From contig BDSL01000072.1 of the NCBI GenBank assembly GCA_003116995.1, forward strand, positions 434,001 to 498,000: a stretch of DNA of 64,000 bases. Direction: 5' to 3'. The notes beneath the pieces were generated by a model, which was not told where the DNA came from, made no database searches, and saw nothing but the letters and a program-made list of their open reading frames with translations. Source of the DNA: Yamagishiella unicocca (lineage: Eukaryota; Chlorophyta; Chlorophyceae; Chlamydomonadales; Volvocaceae). The position numbers and the translations under genes were made by a program. This document shows, piece after piece, positions 10,901 through 22,500 of the stretch. Numbering within the stretch: position 1 is the stretch's first letter; each line of letters starts with the position of its first letter.

Positions 10901-13900
10901 CATCACGATCTGCCGGCGGCGCAATAACAACAATTACGACAATAATAACGATAAACACATGAGCAATAACATGAGCAAGGACAGCAACAGGTGGATGAAG
11001 GCCCGGCGCCCATACTCGTAAGGGGTTATGCAGGCAGGAGCCGTTGTTGCAGCGCTCCAGGGTGGTTCCGGCTTCGGGCTGGCGTGAGCCCGCACGGGCC
11101 AAGCGCACAGCGTCGCGAATAGTGAATCAAGGGCTGCAATCGCACGCCCATTGTACGACAGCCCCCGGCCGCATAAGACCTGGCGCACTGCGCTCGTACG
11201 TACGTACATCTCGCGGAGACAGCTTCAGTTCGTACTCCATTTCCCGCACTTGCGCCAAGGTCGCCTGGCGGCCGCAAGGTGCACGCGGTTTCGGAGGGAC
11301 ACGAGGGGGACATGGTTTCGGAGAGTGGATCAGATCAGAGCAAGGCCACGCCCCTCCAATATGATGGCATAGTGGAGATGCACCAACAGAGACCGTGAGT
11401 TCAAAAACGGATATAGTCGTCATCAGCAGCAGCAGTGCGACATCCTCTTGGGGCGGGCGCCCGCTCCCCCCCACTCCCGCATCCTTGCTACCCCACTCCC
11501 GCATCCAACCGCACCTGCACCCGGGCCTGGACCTCCCCCCTCCGCGCCCGCAGCGCCCTCTGCGCCTCCAGCTCCTGCTCCGTCTCCTCCAGCTGCAGCA
11601 CCAGACTGCGAGCTACACCCGCGATGTGGCTGTCCCTCCCCGAGGAGGCGGCTGCAGCGGACGACGCGGCCATCGCCCGTGCCACCTCCCGCGCCTCCAT
11701 CACGATCGACCTGCAGGGCCAGATCAGGTCAGGTCAGGTCAGGTCGAGTCAGGCGGGGAAAGTTCTTGCCTGCTATGTTACAGCCGCGGCAGAAGAGCGA
11801 TTTGGGTGGTTACAGCCGCGGCAGAAGAGCGATTTGGGCGCTGAGTGCCGCAGTAACGTGTGATACCTCCCTGGTGGCTGTCGTCCTTCGGGAGCTGACC
11901 ACTAGGGTCTTACAGAAGGGCGAATGGGCGATGTGCCCTTCCTTGTTCCCTCTCTTTCTGCTGATTTGGCAGGAGCTCGCTGCAAACAGAAAAATCCTTT
12001 GCTAGCCATGAACTTCGGTCACGGTGTCCGGCGGGAATGCGAGGAGCAGCAGCGAACAAGATCTGCGCCCCAAGCCGCGAACAAGATCTGCGCCCGACCG
12101 CCGGACCCACCTGTCGAACCCCAGCGTCTCCGCAATGTCCAGCGCGTTGCTGGTGCCCGCGGCGCCCCAGCACAGCCGGTACGTTGGCCGCAGCGTGGCT
12201 GTGTCGAACTCCATGCTCACGTTGATGTAGCGCGCATCCTCGTCGGAGGCGCGCTTCAGCTCGGCGTGGTGGGTGGTGGCCAGCGTGAGGTGCGCCTGCG
12301 GGGTGGGTTTATGGTATATATCCGCGGATTTTTGCGGCGGGAAACGCGGGAGGGGGCGCGGGCGCGCGGGGGGTTTGGTTTCGGAGCGAGAACGCTAGGA
12401 GAACCTAATGGTGTGAGTCCGATGAGCGGCCCCATTTCCTTAACAGGCCTCAGGATTTGCGGTGCCACGCATCCCGGGGTTGCTTGCCGCCGCACTCCCT
12501 CACCGGGGGAGGCGAGAAGACCCGGTTGCACGACACAGGAAAAGGAGGGCAGGAACTAACTGGCGAGGGTCCAAACCCGGGGGAAAGGGGGATGACAGAA
12601 AACCCGTGGCTCGACTGGACCCACCCACCTGCTTAGCCATCCAGCCAGCTCAGCAGGTAAACAGCTAATTTCATAATCAGTACCTTGCTTCACGGATTCC
12701 AGCCATCCCTTTAGCCACCTAATCTTACCCACCCACCCGGTTTTTTCTCGCATCCACGGATCTTCCTCGAAACCCACCCGAACAAGTCTCGCATCCACGG
12801 GTCTTCCTCGAAACCCACCCGAACAAGTCGCGTACCATGTCAGCCTGACAGACACAGTTATCTCACACAACCAACACCAGCTCCCACGCTGCCCACCTGC
12901 GCCGCTAGCCGGTCCAGCACCGCCCGGGCCAGCGCCGCCCCCTCCAGCGGGTCCGTCCCGCTGCCCACCTCGTCCAGCAGCACCAGGGACCTCCCACCCG
13001 CGTAAGCCAGGATCTGGGATGGAAGCGAGGAGCGGGGCGGAGGGGGGGAAGGTTTTGAGACCCCGGGGGGCTCAGCAGCAGGGAGGCGCGGCTGGGGACC
13101 GGCTCCGAAACCACCAGCCCTTCACGCCACATGCCTAGCAAGGAGGGACTTGCGCCTCTTCGGAGCGGCAGCAAGTACGCGTCGTAGGTAAAAGTACTCC
13201 GCCTTAAGGGCAACTGAAGTCCGTTCCCGGAATGCGGTATGCTGCCGTATACCGCAACCGAAGAAGGTGCGATGCTGGCCGTAACGACCGTTGGTGCGTG
13301 CTTGGTCACCAGCCCTACAACGTCCTCGGTTTCGGTTCTTGGGTTTTCCCTTTACCCACTATTTTTCGCACGTAACGGGGCGGGTTCCCCTGTGCCGGGC
13401 ACGTTGTTCTTCCGTTCGCATTCAGGGGCTGTTGCTAGCATCTGGGGCTGCTCTCTGTCTCCAGCCTTCACCTCCATTACCTTCGCATCTTACTGCGACC
13501 ACTATTTACTAATCCTTATCAGCTTCTCCGCCAGCCGCCTTTACCTCAGTCGCTTTTATACCACCTTTTCTTCTCGAATACGTTGCCTTGTCACCTTACA
13601 CTACGATTCAGCAGCGCCTCCGCTCCGTCTACTCGCCTCCCGTCTCTTCTGGACCGCCATCTTCACCGCCTTGGTTTGTCGGCCGTGGATTCGCGGATTC
13701 TCCTTAAACCCTTACCACCCCCCACTGGTCAGGCCCCCACCCCACTGGTCAGGCCCCCACCCCACTGGTCAGGCCCCCACAGCCCAGGCGCACACCTGGC
13801 GGATGCGGCGGATGTGCCCGCTGAACGTGGACAGGTTCTGCTGCAGGCTCTGTGCGTCCCCGATGTCCGCGAGCACCTGGTCGAACCAGGCCAGCCGCGG

Positions 13901-16900
13901 GGCCCCGTGTGCCGCCAGCTGGTCGGGGTCGCAGGGCAGGTACAGCCCCGCCTGCGCCATGAGGACCATGAGGCCAGCGGCCTTGAGGCTCACCGTCTTG
14001 CCGCCCGTGTTGGGACCTGCGACCCACCGACCCACCGACCCACGGGCCCACAACGCAGTCGTCAGTACAGGGTGTTCACGGGGCAGGGTGATTGGACCCG
14101 TCACCTACCGACCCACCGACCCACATCACCGTCACCAGCAGGGTGTTGGGGGGCCCTACGGCCCTCACCCCTCGCTCCAACTCTCCCCACTGAGTTGAGG
14201 CGTGCATGGCAGCAAGGTCGCCCGGCCGGCCGTGCAACAGCCCGCCCGCCACCAGCCCAAACCTCAGCCGGGCTCCAATCCGGTCCTGCCCCGCCCCATT
14301 CCTGTACACATACCCCTCACCCGTAATCGCCACCACGGCCCTGCCCTCAGGTACGCGCAGGTCCAGTGGCCGGGGCAGCAGGCTGGCACCCGCGGCGGCT
14401 GCCTCCGCCCCTCTGCTGCCGCCGCCGCCGCCCGCGGCTGCTACCGTGCCGTCCGCCATCTCCCCAGGTCGCGGCCCGTCCGGCACCAGCACCCGGCGCA
14501 CCTCCCAGGCGGGGGCCGCCTGGAAGTCCCGGTCGAAGCGGTTGTCGTCCACCTGCAGCACCCGGCAGCGGCCACAGCAGCGGCCATCGCGAGCGGGGCG
14601 GAGAGGGGTGAGAGGAGCGAGAAGCGGAAGGGGGTGAGAGGAGCGGGAAGCGGAGGGGGGTGAGAGGGGCGCGGAGCGGGGGATGAGAGGGGCCGGAGGA
14701 CATGGGTATAGAGGGCGCACGGCCACCAGGGGGGGTTGCAGAGTCATCAGCACGCAGAAGGCGCCCTGACCAGCGCTCGGGGCGCCATGGCAAAGCCGCG
14801 GGGCAGCCTACACACGCTACGGATTTCGGCCCGGCGCTGGATGGCCCGGTGCTGCTGCTGCTGCTGCTCACACACGGCGTTGGATGGGCCCCCGGTGCTG
14901 CCGCTGCTGCTTACCGAGGGCGGCTGGGGCAGGGGCGGCAGGCCCCGCTGCATCAGCACCGGGTGCAGTGCCCCCGGGACGTGGAAGGGCGACACGTGGG
15001 GCCTGGGGGTGAGGGTGTGTGGAGGGAGGTGTGGGCGGCGGGTCAAGAAGCGGCTGGGGCTCAACAAAGTTGGAGGTATGGCAAAGCCCCCTCCTCCTCG
15101 CGTCCCCTCCCCCTCCGCCGCGGCACCCACCCGTCCGTGAAGCTGGGCCGCACAGCCCCCAGCCACCGGCTGTGTCTCGCCCGCGCCGCCACCACGTCCA
15201 GCGCCGTGATGCAGTCCAGGAGCGCCAGCAGCTGCCCACTGCGGGATCCAAGCTGCGGGGTGTACGGCGCGGCGGTTAGAGCAGGCGGTTGGGCGATGCT
15301 CCACGTCCGTCCGCCTCACTCAGCTGATGCCCACCTGACGGCACCAACCGCGTGCCCGGCGCCGAGGCCCCTACCTGGAGTAAAGCCTGCAGGCACGCGG
15401 GCCCGCACCCGAAATACAATCCACCCAACCACCGCAACCACCGCAACCACCGCAACCACCACAACCACCCAACCACCTTACCATTCGCGACAGCAGCCCC
15501 AGCACCCGCTGCACCTCCAGCTCCTCCCGCTCCGCCAGCAGCGCCTCCGTGTTGTTCAGCTCCACACACGGCTTGGGCTCCACGTACAGCGTGGCACCGG
15601 TGCTGGAGCTGCTCAACCGCACACTGCCCTTGGGCAGGTCGCCCTGCCGCCCGGCCTGATGGGAATCAGGGCGGCGACGGGGAGGGCGGGGCCCGGGGGA
15701 TTTTGAGGAAGACCCGTGGATGCGAGAAAAGAACCGTTTAGGACAGACGTTTTAAGATGCAGGGAGAGGACGGGAGGATGCAGAAAAGAACCGTTTACTT
15801 GACATGGGAAGTGTAGTGGGTGCATAGCATTATGGGACGGGGGACGGGGGGACGCGGCGAGGCGGGACGGGGGGAGCGGGAGGAGCGGGAGGTGCAGCGG
15901 GTGCTGGGGCTGCTGTCGCGAATGGTAATGTGGTTGGGTGGTTGCGGTGGTTGCGGTACTCAACCCAGGTTCTCCCGCATGCGCCCACAACCACGTGTCC
16001 GAAGCCACCTCGCCAGCTACTTCCTACCCTCCGCTTCCTGCGCCGTGTAACCGGGTCTTCTCGCCCTCCCCCCTCCCGCCCCTGAAGCCCCCCACCCACC
16101 CGGACATGGGTTTTCCTTGCCACCCACCCGGACGCCAACACAGAAGCGCCCTCGCACGATGGACACGCTGCCTGACTCCGCCGCGCCCTTGGCCTGCATC
16201 GCGCGGGCCCACATGTCCACCTCTGCCCGCAGGCGCTCCTTGTTGGCCTGCCGGTCCGCCCGCACCGCCGCCAGCGCCTCACTGGCCTCGTCGGACACGG
16301 AGTTGAACTGCCGCCGGGGTTTGGGGGGTGGGCGAGCGGGGAGGAAGAAGCGTGAGGCAAGGGGAGAGGAGGTGGGAAGTGTTGGGGCAGTCGGGTTCGG
16401 AGCAGCGGCGCGGAGGGCCCTCGGGGAGCCTGGAACCGCGGTGCAAGCAGCGAGGGCCGCAAGGAGCAAGGAGGGGGGTGGACGGCCATCCCTGGATTGC
16501 TGCAACACCAAGGCCCCCCAGGGCTCCGCCCCACCTTGATGCACGACCGGATGGCTCGCAGCAGCGTCCGCTCCTCGTTGCTGATGCTCTCCGCGAGCGC
16601 AGCCAGCGAGGGGAACCGAAGGGGCTGCTGCTGCAGGGGCTGCTGCCCCCCTGCGCCAGCCTGGGTTGCTGTGACGCAGGCCTTGAGCGCGAAGGCGGCC
16701 TCCAGGGTGGAGGCGACTCCCTGCGAGGTCAGGAGGGAGCGGCGGCAGCAGTAGCAGCGGCGGCGAGAGCAGCAGTAGCAGCGGCGGCGAGAGCAGCAGT
16801 AGCAGCGGCGGCAGCAGCAGTAGCAGCGGCGGCAGCAGCAGTAGCAGCGGCGACAGCAGCAGTAATGGCGGGAGCGACAGGAACGGCAGGAGCAGTCGTG

Positions 16901-18170
16901 GCGGGAGCGGCATCAAAGGACCCCAACCAATTCTCGCCGCAAGCTCCCTCCCGTGCCGCGTTTGGGCCGCAAGCCCCCCGCCATGCCGCGTTTGGCAGGC
17001 AACGCTGGGGCGCTGTAGGGCCTGCTCCTGCTCCATTACCTCGAACTGTTTGGAGTTGAGACAGCTGCCCGCAGCCGCCGCCTCCACAGCGGGCCGGATG
17101 TCAAAGCAGCCCCGCACTCTGCAGCGGTGGGAGCAAGGGGCGAGAGGCCGGGCGGGCGGGGGGTGAGGCGAGAGGGCGGACGAGGGGCGGGCGATGGGGG
17201 GCGGTCTGCTGTCAGGCAGCGTGTTGTTGGATCGCAGGCCGGGTGACCTAGCCGTGTCCGGGGGGAGGGTGACACGATGGTGGGTGCAAAACGCTGGGGG
17301 GCGGGAGGGGGCCATCGCCACGGCGCGCCATGGACTGAGGCAAGTAGTATGCGGAAACGTGGCACCAAAGCTGCTGCTGCGGCTGCCGTTGCCTTTGGTG
17401 GCGATGCCATGTGAAACGAGGCGAATTGAAAACGAGTTCTCCCACCCCGCTAGCGTCAACGGTTTTTATGCCGTCCTCCCAGCTAGCTGCATCAAGCACG
17501 GGGCCGGGGCGCAGGCTTCTCTCTCGCACGCGTGCCCGTCGCGGTGAGGCCCGTCGCCGGCACCCACTCGAGGTTGGCTTCGACGGCCTCCGCCGTCTGC
17601 TGCAGCAGCAGCTCGCTGCCCTCCCGGCTGCGCCCTCGCGGCAGGTGACCACGCGCCACCAGGTCGGAGGCGACGCTTGTTCCGCAGAAGCAGGCGACCT
17701 GCAAGGGGCGTCCATGCGATGGCGCACCGCGGCCCCGCGACGTTGTGGCCCCCGGGCTATAGGCGATGCGCGCCGGCAAGCCGGGTCAAGGTCTGTAAGA
17801 AGCTAACCTGTTTGCAGATTGCTGGCCACTCTAGGATTTGTTGTGATTCAGCTTCTGCGGCTGCACGGCCTGCCGCGAGACCGTCGTCGTCGTCGCTGTC
17901 GGTTGAATCGCGGCCATTCCGCGCTGATGGATTAGCACGTGTCGCTAAAGCCGAGGCTAGGCAACGCGGCCGAGGCGCTGCGGACACAAGCTGGTTCGTC
18001 GTCCTGTGGTTCGTAAGGCTATGGTTGCCTGACGTGAGGACAGCGCCTCGGCTCAGACAAGGACGAAAATTGCTAGGCGCATAGCTTAAGGTGCTGCTGC
18101 TGCTGCAGCTGCTGCAGCTACTGTGAGCGCCCAGCGCGCCAGAGCCGGGGCCGCACAGGAGATGCGCCAT
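7939..18170 (-). CDS. MUTS2: MutS2-type DNA mismatch/recombination protein with Smr domain, probably organelle-targeted
   Basis: Twenty predicted exons: 18170-17808, 17698-17530, 17116-17040, 16720-16535, 16307-16128, 15655-15482, 15252-15131, 15002-14915, 14552-14321, 14016-13796, 13013-12897, 12295-12111, 11710-11533, 10909-10832, 10643-10621, 10295-10135, 9775-9687, 9365-9230, 8862-8507 and 8148-7939. They total 3345 nt (1114 residues), in phase throughout. The N-terminus is Ser/Ala/Arg-rich and transit-like. MutS2 core motifs follow: [34 protein letters not shown]. The ATPase has Walker [10 protein letters not shown] (about residues 529-537, split by an intron), [19 protein letters not shown], Walker [22 protein letters not shown] and SMEFD..LRPTYRL. 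A coiled-coil and a small beta domain come next, then a C-terminal Smr domain (TIDLAGE...[13 protein letters not shown]). Bacterial MutS2 acts in suppressing recombination and in ribosome rescue. Plant copies are predicted plastid or mitochondrial proteins. An extra small exon at 10.9-11.5 kb cannot be excluded. Confidence 0.9.
8211..8231 (+). repeat. Dispersed short intronic motif, copy 1 (GAATCCGCGAATCCACGGCC)
   Basis: Near-identical copies lie at 13681-13703 (minus) and, partly, at 33404-33420 (plus). All three sit inside introns: two in MutS2 and one in the HUA2-like gene. Confidence 0.55.
9845..9945. repeat. 22-bp tandem repeat in a MutS2 intron
   Basis: About 4.5 copies of a unit near CTCCAGGGAACCCCGCTCCA (+TG). 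It lies between MutS2 exons 16 and 17, beside the 10135 donor. It is noncoding in this model. Confidence 0.9.
11790..11845. repeat. Direct duplication, about 31 bp
   Basis: Two adjacent copies of a segment starting tTACAGCCGCGGCAGAAGAG and ending GATTTGGG. They lie in the MutS2 intron between exons 12 and 13. Confidence 0.85.
12500..12815 (-). repeat. Dispersed intronic element (family D1), copy in MutS2 intron
   Basis: At 12503 the plus strand reads GGCGAGAAGACCCGGTTGCA, then CGACACAGG. At 12753-12813 two tandem copies of CGCATCCACGGrTCTTCCTC occur. These are the two ends of the element seen at 15700-16065 and 33590-34076, here reversed. The ends are imperfect inverted repeats of each other around GAAGACCCG. 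The element is inside the intron between MutS2 exons 11 and 12. Boundaries are approximate. Confidence 0.6.
13681..13780. repeat. Dispersed motif copy 2 plus 20-bp triplicate
   Basis: 13681-13703 is the reverse complement of the GAATCCGCGAATCCACGGCC motif. It is followed at 13721-13780 by three 20-bp units of CCCACTGGTCAGGCCCCCAC. Both lie in the MutS2 intron after exon 10. Confidence 0.8.
15457..15537 (-). repeat. Inverted duplication, copy A (MutS2 exon 6 end and donor)
   Basis: This is the 3' end of MutS2 exon 6 with its GTAAGG donor and the start of the following intron. An almost identical copy in the opposite orientation lies at 15871-15957, with only a few mismatches across about 80 bp. 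Confidence 0.88.
15783..15832 (+). repeat. Dispersed intronic motif D2, copy 1
   Basis: AAAAGAACCGTTTACTTGAC, then a stretch ending GTGGGTGCATAGC. It is related to 62531-62592 and 63027-63081 in the kinase gene introns. It lies inside the D1 copy of MutS2 intron 5. Confidence 0.55.
15871..15957 (+). repeat. Inverted duplication, copy B, in MutS2 intron 5
   Basis: Plus-strand copy of the end of MutS2 exon 6 (the part encoding roughly [16 protein letters not shown]), its splice donor and the first ~30 intron bases (GGTTGGGTGGTTGCGGTGG). It sits about 330 bp upstream of the true exon end in transcript order. Confidence 0.88.
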
Positions 18171-19502
18171 GATGACGTGTGTCCCACCACCTCACTACAC
18201 CATGGTATGTTACAAGTAAATCAATTTTGACATCTTCATATTCGTATGCTTGCATTTTATGGTTGTACGGCGTGTACGTGAGGTCCGCCCGTGGGTCTGC
18301 ACTCGCCCTCCAACAGCTGGGGGGCGGAGGTTTAAAAGCTCTCTCCTCAGGCATCCAACCATTATGTACCTACTAGGCTAAGGAGGTCACGCACGGCAAT
18401 AATCATTGAGAAATAGTGTGACCCCTTGCATGCTCGCCCTTGCATAACCGGCTACGCCAGCGATGAGAATTCCCATAACAACAACAGCGACAATATATTA
18501 TTACCTTGTACTTCCTCGGAACTTGAACGCGCCACAATGACACTAACAGCGACGACTGCTCCGGAACCACGACGCGCAGGGACGAGCAATACCGGAACGG
18601 TGCCGTTTTCGAGCATAACATGATTAAAAGGCGGGGAAACCTACAATTCAGGCGCCTGCGTGGTCGTCTCGTAGCACAAGCAATGCGATGGCTGATGCAT
18701 GTGGCGCAAAGCGTTGCTGGGTAAGGCTGGATTCGCCCAGCTGGATTACAGTTTGCGTACTTCATGTTCGTCCCGCAACATGGGGAACAGGGAAGAACTC
18801 TTTTTACAACTTTCCGGCACTTCGGGCGGTATGTGCCGAAAACACTGACACAAGTACGGCGTTCGCAAGACCCATACGAAAACTCCCGACCGCCTTCCTA
18901 CTACCCACTCGGATCGAGATGCAAGACCGCACTGTGGACGTGGCTTTAGAATCACGTGGACATGCAAGATTGCCATACACGGTCAGAACAAGTTCCTTTC
19001 CAAGTTCCGTGGTTGGGACGGCCGCACGGTCGACCTATGCGCCATGAAATTACTTAAGTAGCAGTCCAAGTGACGGGCAAGGATCACGCCATACCTGGTC
19101 AGTCATGCCCAGACGGCATGCAGCACTTTGCGTCCATTTTTGATTCGCCAAAACGATGCATGCTTAGGCACATTTAGGCTGTGCAATGAAACGCGTCGCA
19201 TCTCATCTTGGTCACTTAGAATCCCCAAATGGTATCACCTCTAGCCATCTCGCTTGCCTACCGGTTTTCGGTGATCACGAGGCTAGTCGTCCAGCCGTCA
19301 CGCAGAACCGGACATCGCACCCCTTTCCCCCGCACGCGCAACCCCCTTCCCCCGCACGCGCGCAGTGTCCCAACAACCGCACCCCACGTCCTCACCACCT
19401 GGGCCTTACTGTCATTCCCACACGCACCCATCCGTATTAACGTATTAAGGCAGCTGCCCAGCTCACGCCACCCCACCTCCACCCCCCCTGGAGCCCCTCA
19501 TC
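18171..19502. other. Tandem-gene spacer: START gene 3' side and MutS2 5' side
   Basis: No gene was recognised. It should hold the MutS2 promoter/5' UTR (near 18171-18500) and the 3' UTR of the START gene. TTACA (TGTAA on the minus strand) occurs at 18804-18808 and 18746-18750. GC content is visibly lower than in the coding flanks. Confidence 0.4.
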
Positions 19503-22500
19503 TCAGCCCCTCCCAGACGTCGCTGGAGCCGATGCCGTGCCGGCGACCTCCTTTGCCCCCTTCGCCTTATCCCTCAGGTGCGCCTCGGTCCGGCGACGAA
19601 CAAGGTCGTACAGGTCGCTCCGCTCCTTGATGCGGCTCGGCAGGGGGTTGCCCGGCGTTTTGAACGCGGACTTGAGCACCTGGGAGGGGGGAGGGTACCC
19701 AGGAAAACCCGTGGACGGGAAAAGGCACAGTTTGTAGAAGCACCGTTTGTGACATAACGTTTGAGATGGGGGGAGAGGCCAGGAAGCCAGAGCCACCGGG
19801 GCGATTGGTGCGCGGAACCCGGGGCATGCCACGGGTCCGGTTCAGGCGGCAGGAACCAGGCGTGCCCACCGCCCCGCACTCCACCCCACCGCACATTCAC
19901 GATTATGTACCCACTGCGCGGCTTGACCCTCGTGGCTGGCCCGAACACGACGCCACGGCCCCGCCCGCCCGCCCCGCACTCGCACCAGCACTTCCCCCCC
20001 CCCCGGGGGCCGCCCGCAGCCCGCGGCTTGCCGTACCTTCTGTACGGCGCCGTACACGAAGGGGCTGAGCACCTTGAGCACGAAAGAGATGATGAAGGGC
20101 GGCACGTTGCGCATGCCGGGGTCAACGTACGTCTGCACCGTGGCACGGGTGCGCTGCGGCCCCCCCGGCACCTTGGGAGGCAGCGGCACCAGGCGCATGC
20201 ATGAAGGCCTCTGCAGGCGGACCTTGCGGTGCTGCTCGGCGCCGGCCGGCGGCTCCAGAGGGCCTTCCTGTGCAATATGATTGAACATTCGCAAGTGGCG
20301 TGCAGGGACGGAATCGGAGGGGGGAGGGGCAAGGGTCAGGAGGGAGGGCGAGGACAAGGGGAGGGGGCCGGTGGGGACGGGGGCGCTTCATTGCGGCTGC
20401 GCGGGTTTGGCGGGTGGCGATTTGAAGCAACGCGTGAGGTAACCTCACAGCAACGCGTGAGGTAACCTCACTTAATAACTTTGGAGGAAGGAGTCGTTTG
20501 GTGCTGTGGGGCAATCGACAAGGTGCACGCCAGCGGCCTGCAACCCATACTGCGTGGGTTTGGGTCAGGGTCCCAGGCCCATGGTTGTGCACGTTCCGGC
20601 GCCGGGGGGTCGTGCCGATACGCGGGTCCTCCTGGCGAGTTGCGGCTGTGCTCTTCTGAGCTAGTAACCCCTGCCTCCGACGCACTGATTTGTCGGGGGT
20701 GCTGAAGGTGATGACTAAGCAGCCCTCCTCGTCGTACAGGTCCGCGCCGTTGGCCTGCACGAAGAAGCCCACGTCGTTGAAGGGCCAGGGCACCCAGAGG
20801 GACATGTAGACCTGGAGGCGGGGGGGGGGGGCGCCCGGTGGAGGCGGAACAGGAGGGGAGGGCCGCAAGGGGGAAAACCCGTGGGCCGATACACAAAGAG
20901 GAGGGGAGGGGGCGGGAGCCCGAGGTAAGGCCCACATGGTCAGCGGGGTGGGCTGTGCCCGGCGGTTGTGTGGCGGCCAAAAATCCGGGTTCCCGTTCGA
21001 ATGCGGTGCTTGCGCCCATTGGATCGTGTGGGCTGCAGACCAGCGCTTATCGCGCGCACGGTGCCGCCACAGTGGCAGGTTGATGCGACATGCGAGGCGA
21101 GCCAGTGTGAAAACGGGCGGGGGTGGGGGGCACTCAGCCTGCAGCAGCGCAAACGCTCCTGCCGTCCGGCAGGTCCATCGGACTTGACGGACACGAGTAC
21201 GACTACCGTAGATGGGCTTGACTAAAGGGACCGCAGAAATCGTTCAGTTTTTTTTATCTTATTTGTCAATATATCAATACCAAGGAGAACGCCTCGCTTC
21301 GCGCCAGCGGCTCACGCTCACCATGACGTCCGTGACGCTCATCTCGCGGATCACGTTCGCGAAGGTGCAGTACTTGTTCCAGGTGGGACACAAGTCCACC
21401 TCGCGGGCCAGAGCCACCAGGTGCTGCGGTACGACACGGTACGACGTGACACGGTGCGGTACGGTACGGCAGGTCAGCAAAATCCGCGACGAGGTGAGAA
21501 AGAGCCACACACGCACGCACGCTCGGTGGACTGGGAGGTGGGTAGCCGGAAACGGAACTGCAGCAGCGGTGCGAGGCATCGGCATCGCGAGGCTATGATA
21601 CTAATGCTGCCGGTGCTGCGACCCAGGAACGTTGGGTGGGCTTCCGATGAACCGGTTTCGGAGCAGCCGCTAAAAAGGGGGAGGGGGGCCTCGACCTCAC
21701 CTCCGTGGGCGCGTCCAGCTCGCAGATACCGCGGAAGGCGTGCACCCCCGGTCCCGGCAGGTGCTTGTACAGCAGCCGCAGCTCGTCGTTCCGCACCACC
21801 TGCCAGCCGTCGTCGCTGGACAGGTCGGCCAGGCTGTCAGAGACACCCTGCACCACCTGGGGCAGGGGACGAGCACGGGGTCGTACGTTGTCGTACGTGG
21901 GTACCTCGGAACGCGGGTGCATCGTACGTGGGTACACCGTGCATCCAGCACGCACGTGTGGATGGATGCCGTGCATTAGCGGGTGCGTCCTGAATAAGTA
22001 TGTCACAAACATGGGAAAAAGGGAATCGGGTGGAGCGCTTCATTCGAGTCGAGCCCGAGTTCCAAGACACTGGGGCACTCGCGGGCATGCCCGGGCTGGA
22101 AAGCGTCTTCTCCCGGGCCTCCGGGAGCTTCTTGCCTAGCCTGCTGCGCCGCCGCTAAGGCATGCGCGGCCGGCTGTGGCTGTTGTGCACGGTGCAGGCG
22201 ATATGTGGGCTGTGCTGCCTACTGCTGGGGTGATGCGGGGAGGGCAACGCGGGGCTTGCTGCCGCGGGCGTGCTGCTGATGCCGTTCGGCTTTCGACCCA
22301 GATCGTGCGAGTGGCGGGGAGAGGTGGCGGGGCCCGGGGCCCTCGGGAGGTGGCACGGGGCCTGTGGCAGGTGGGAGCGGGGCAGCGACTGCAGCAGCAC
22401 AACTCGTGTGCGTGCCGTAATGCCGGCGATCGTGCTCGTCCTGAATCGACACCCTCGCTATAACATCCGCATCCTCAGGGACGGGGGGCCAGGGGCGGAG

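Larger units (their letters stand above)
15700..16065 (+). repeat. Dispersed intronic element (family D1), copy in MutS2 intron 5
   Basis: One end reads GAGGAAGACCCGTGGATGCG (about 15706), then agaaaagaaccgtttaggac. The other end reads CGTGTAACCGGGTCTTCTCG (about 16045-16064). The distal ~105 bp (15958-16062) matches 33976-34075 in the HUA2-like gene, including the AACCCArGTTCTCC and GCATGC blocks. The element fills most of the intron 15656-16127. It is antisense to MutS2. Confidence 0.7.

Noticed and set aside
11127..11300. Minus frame with [17 protein letters not shown] as a MutS2 coiled-coil exon
   Set aside because: Plausible composition, but no donor/acceptor pair kept the phase between exons 13 and 14.
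14747..14870. Possible extra MutS2 exon between exons 8 and 9
   Set aside because: Exons 8 and 9 already join in phase 0, and this stretch has no MutS2 similarity.
22030..22160. Possible START gene exon (frame with RLGKKLPEAREK)
   Set aside because: The flanking exons join in phase without it and it lacks a clear donor. It remains possible but unsupported.
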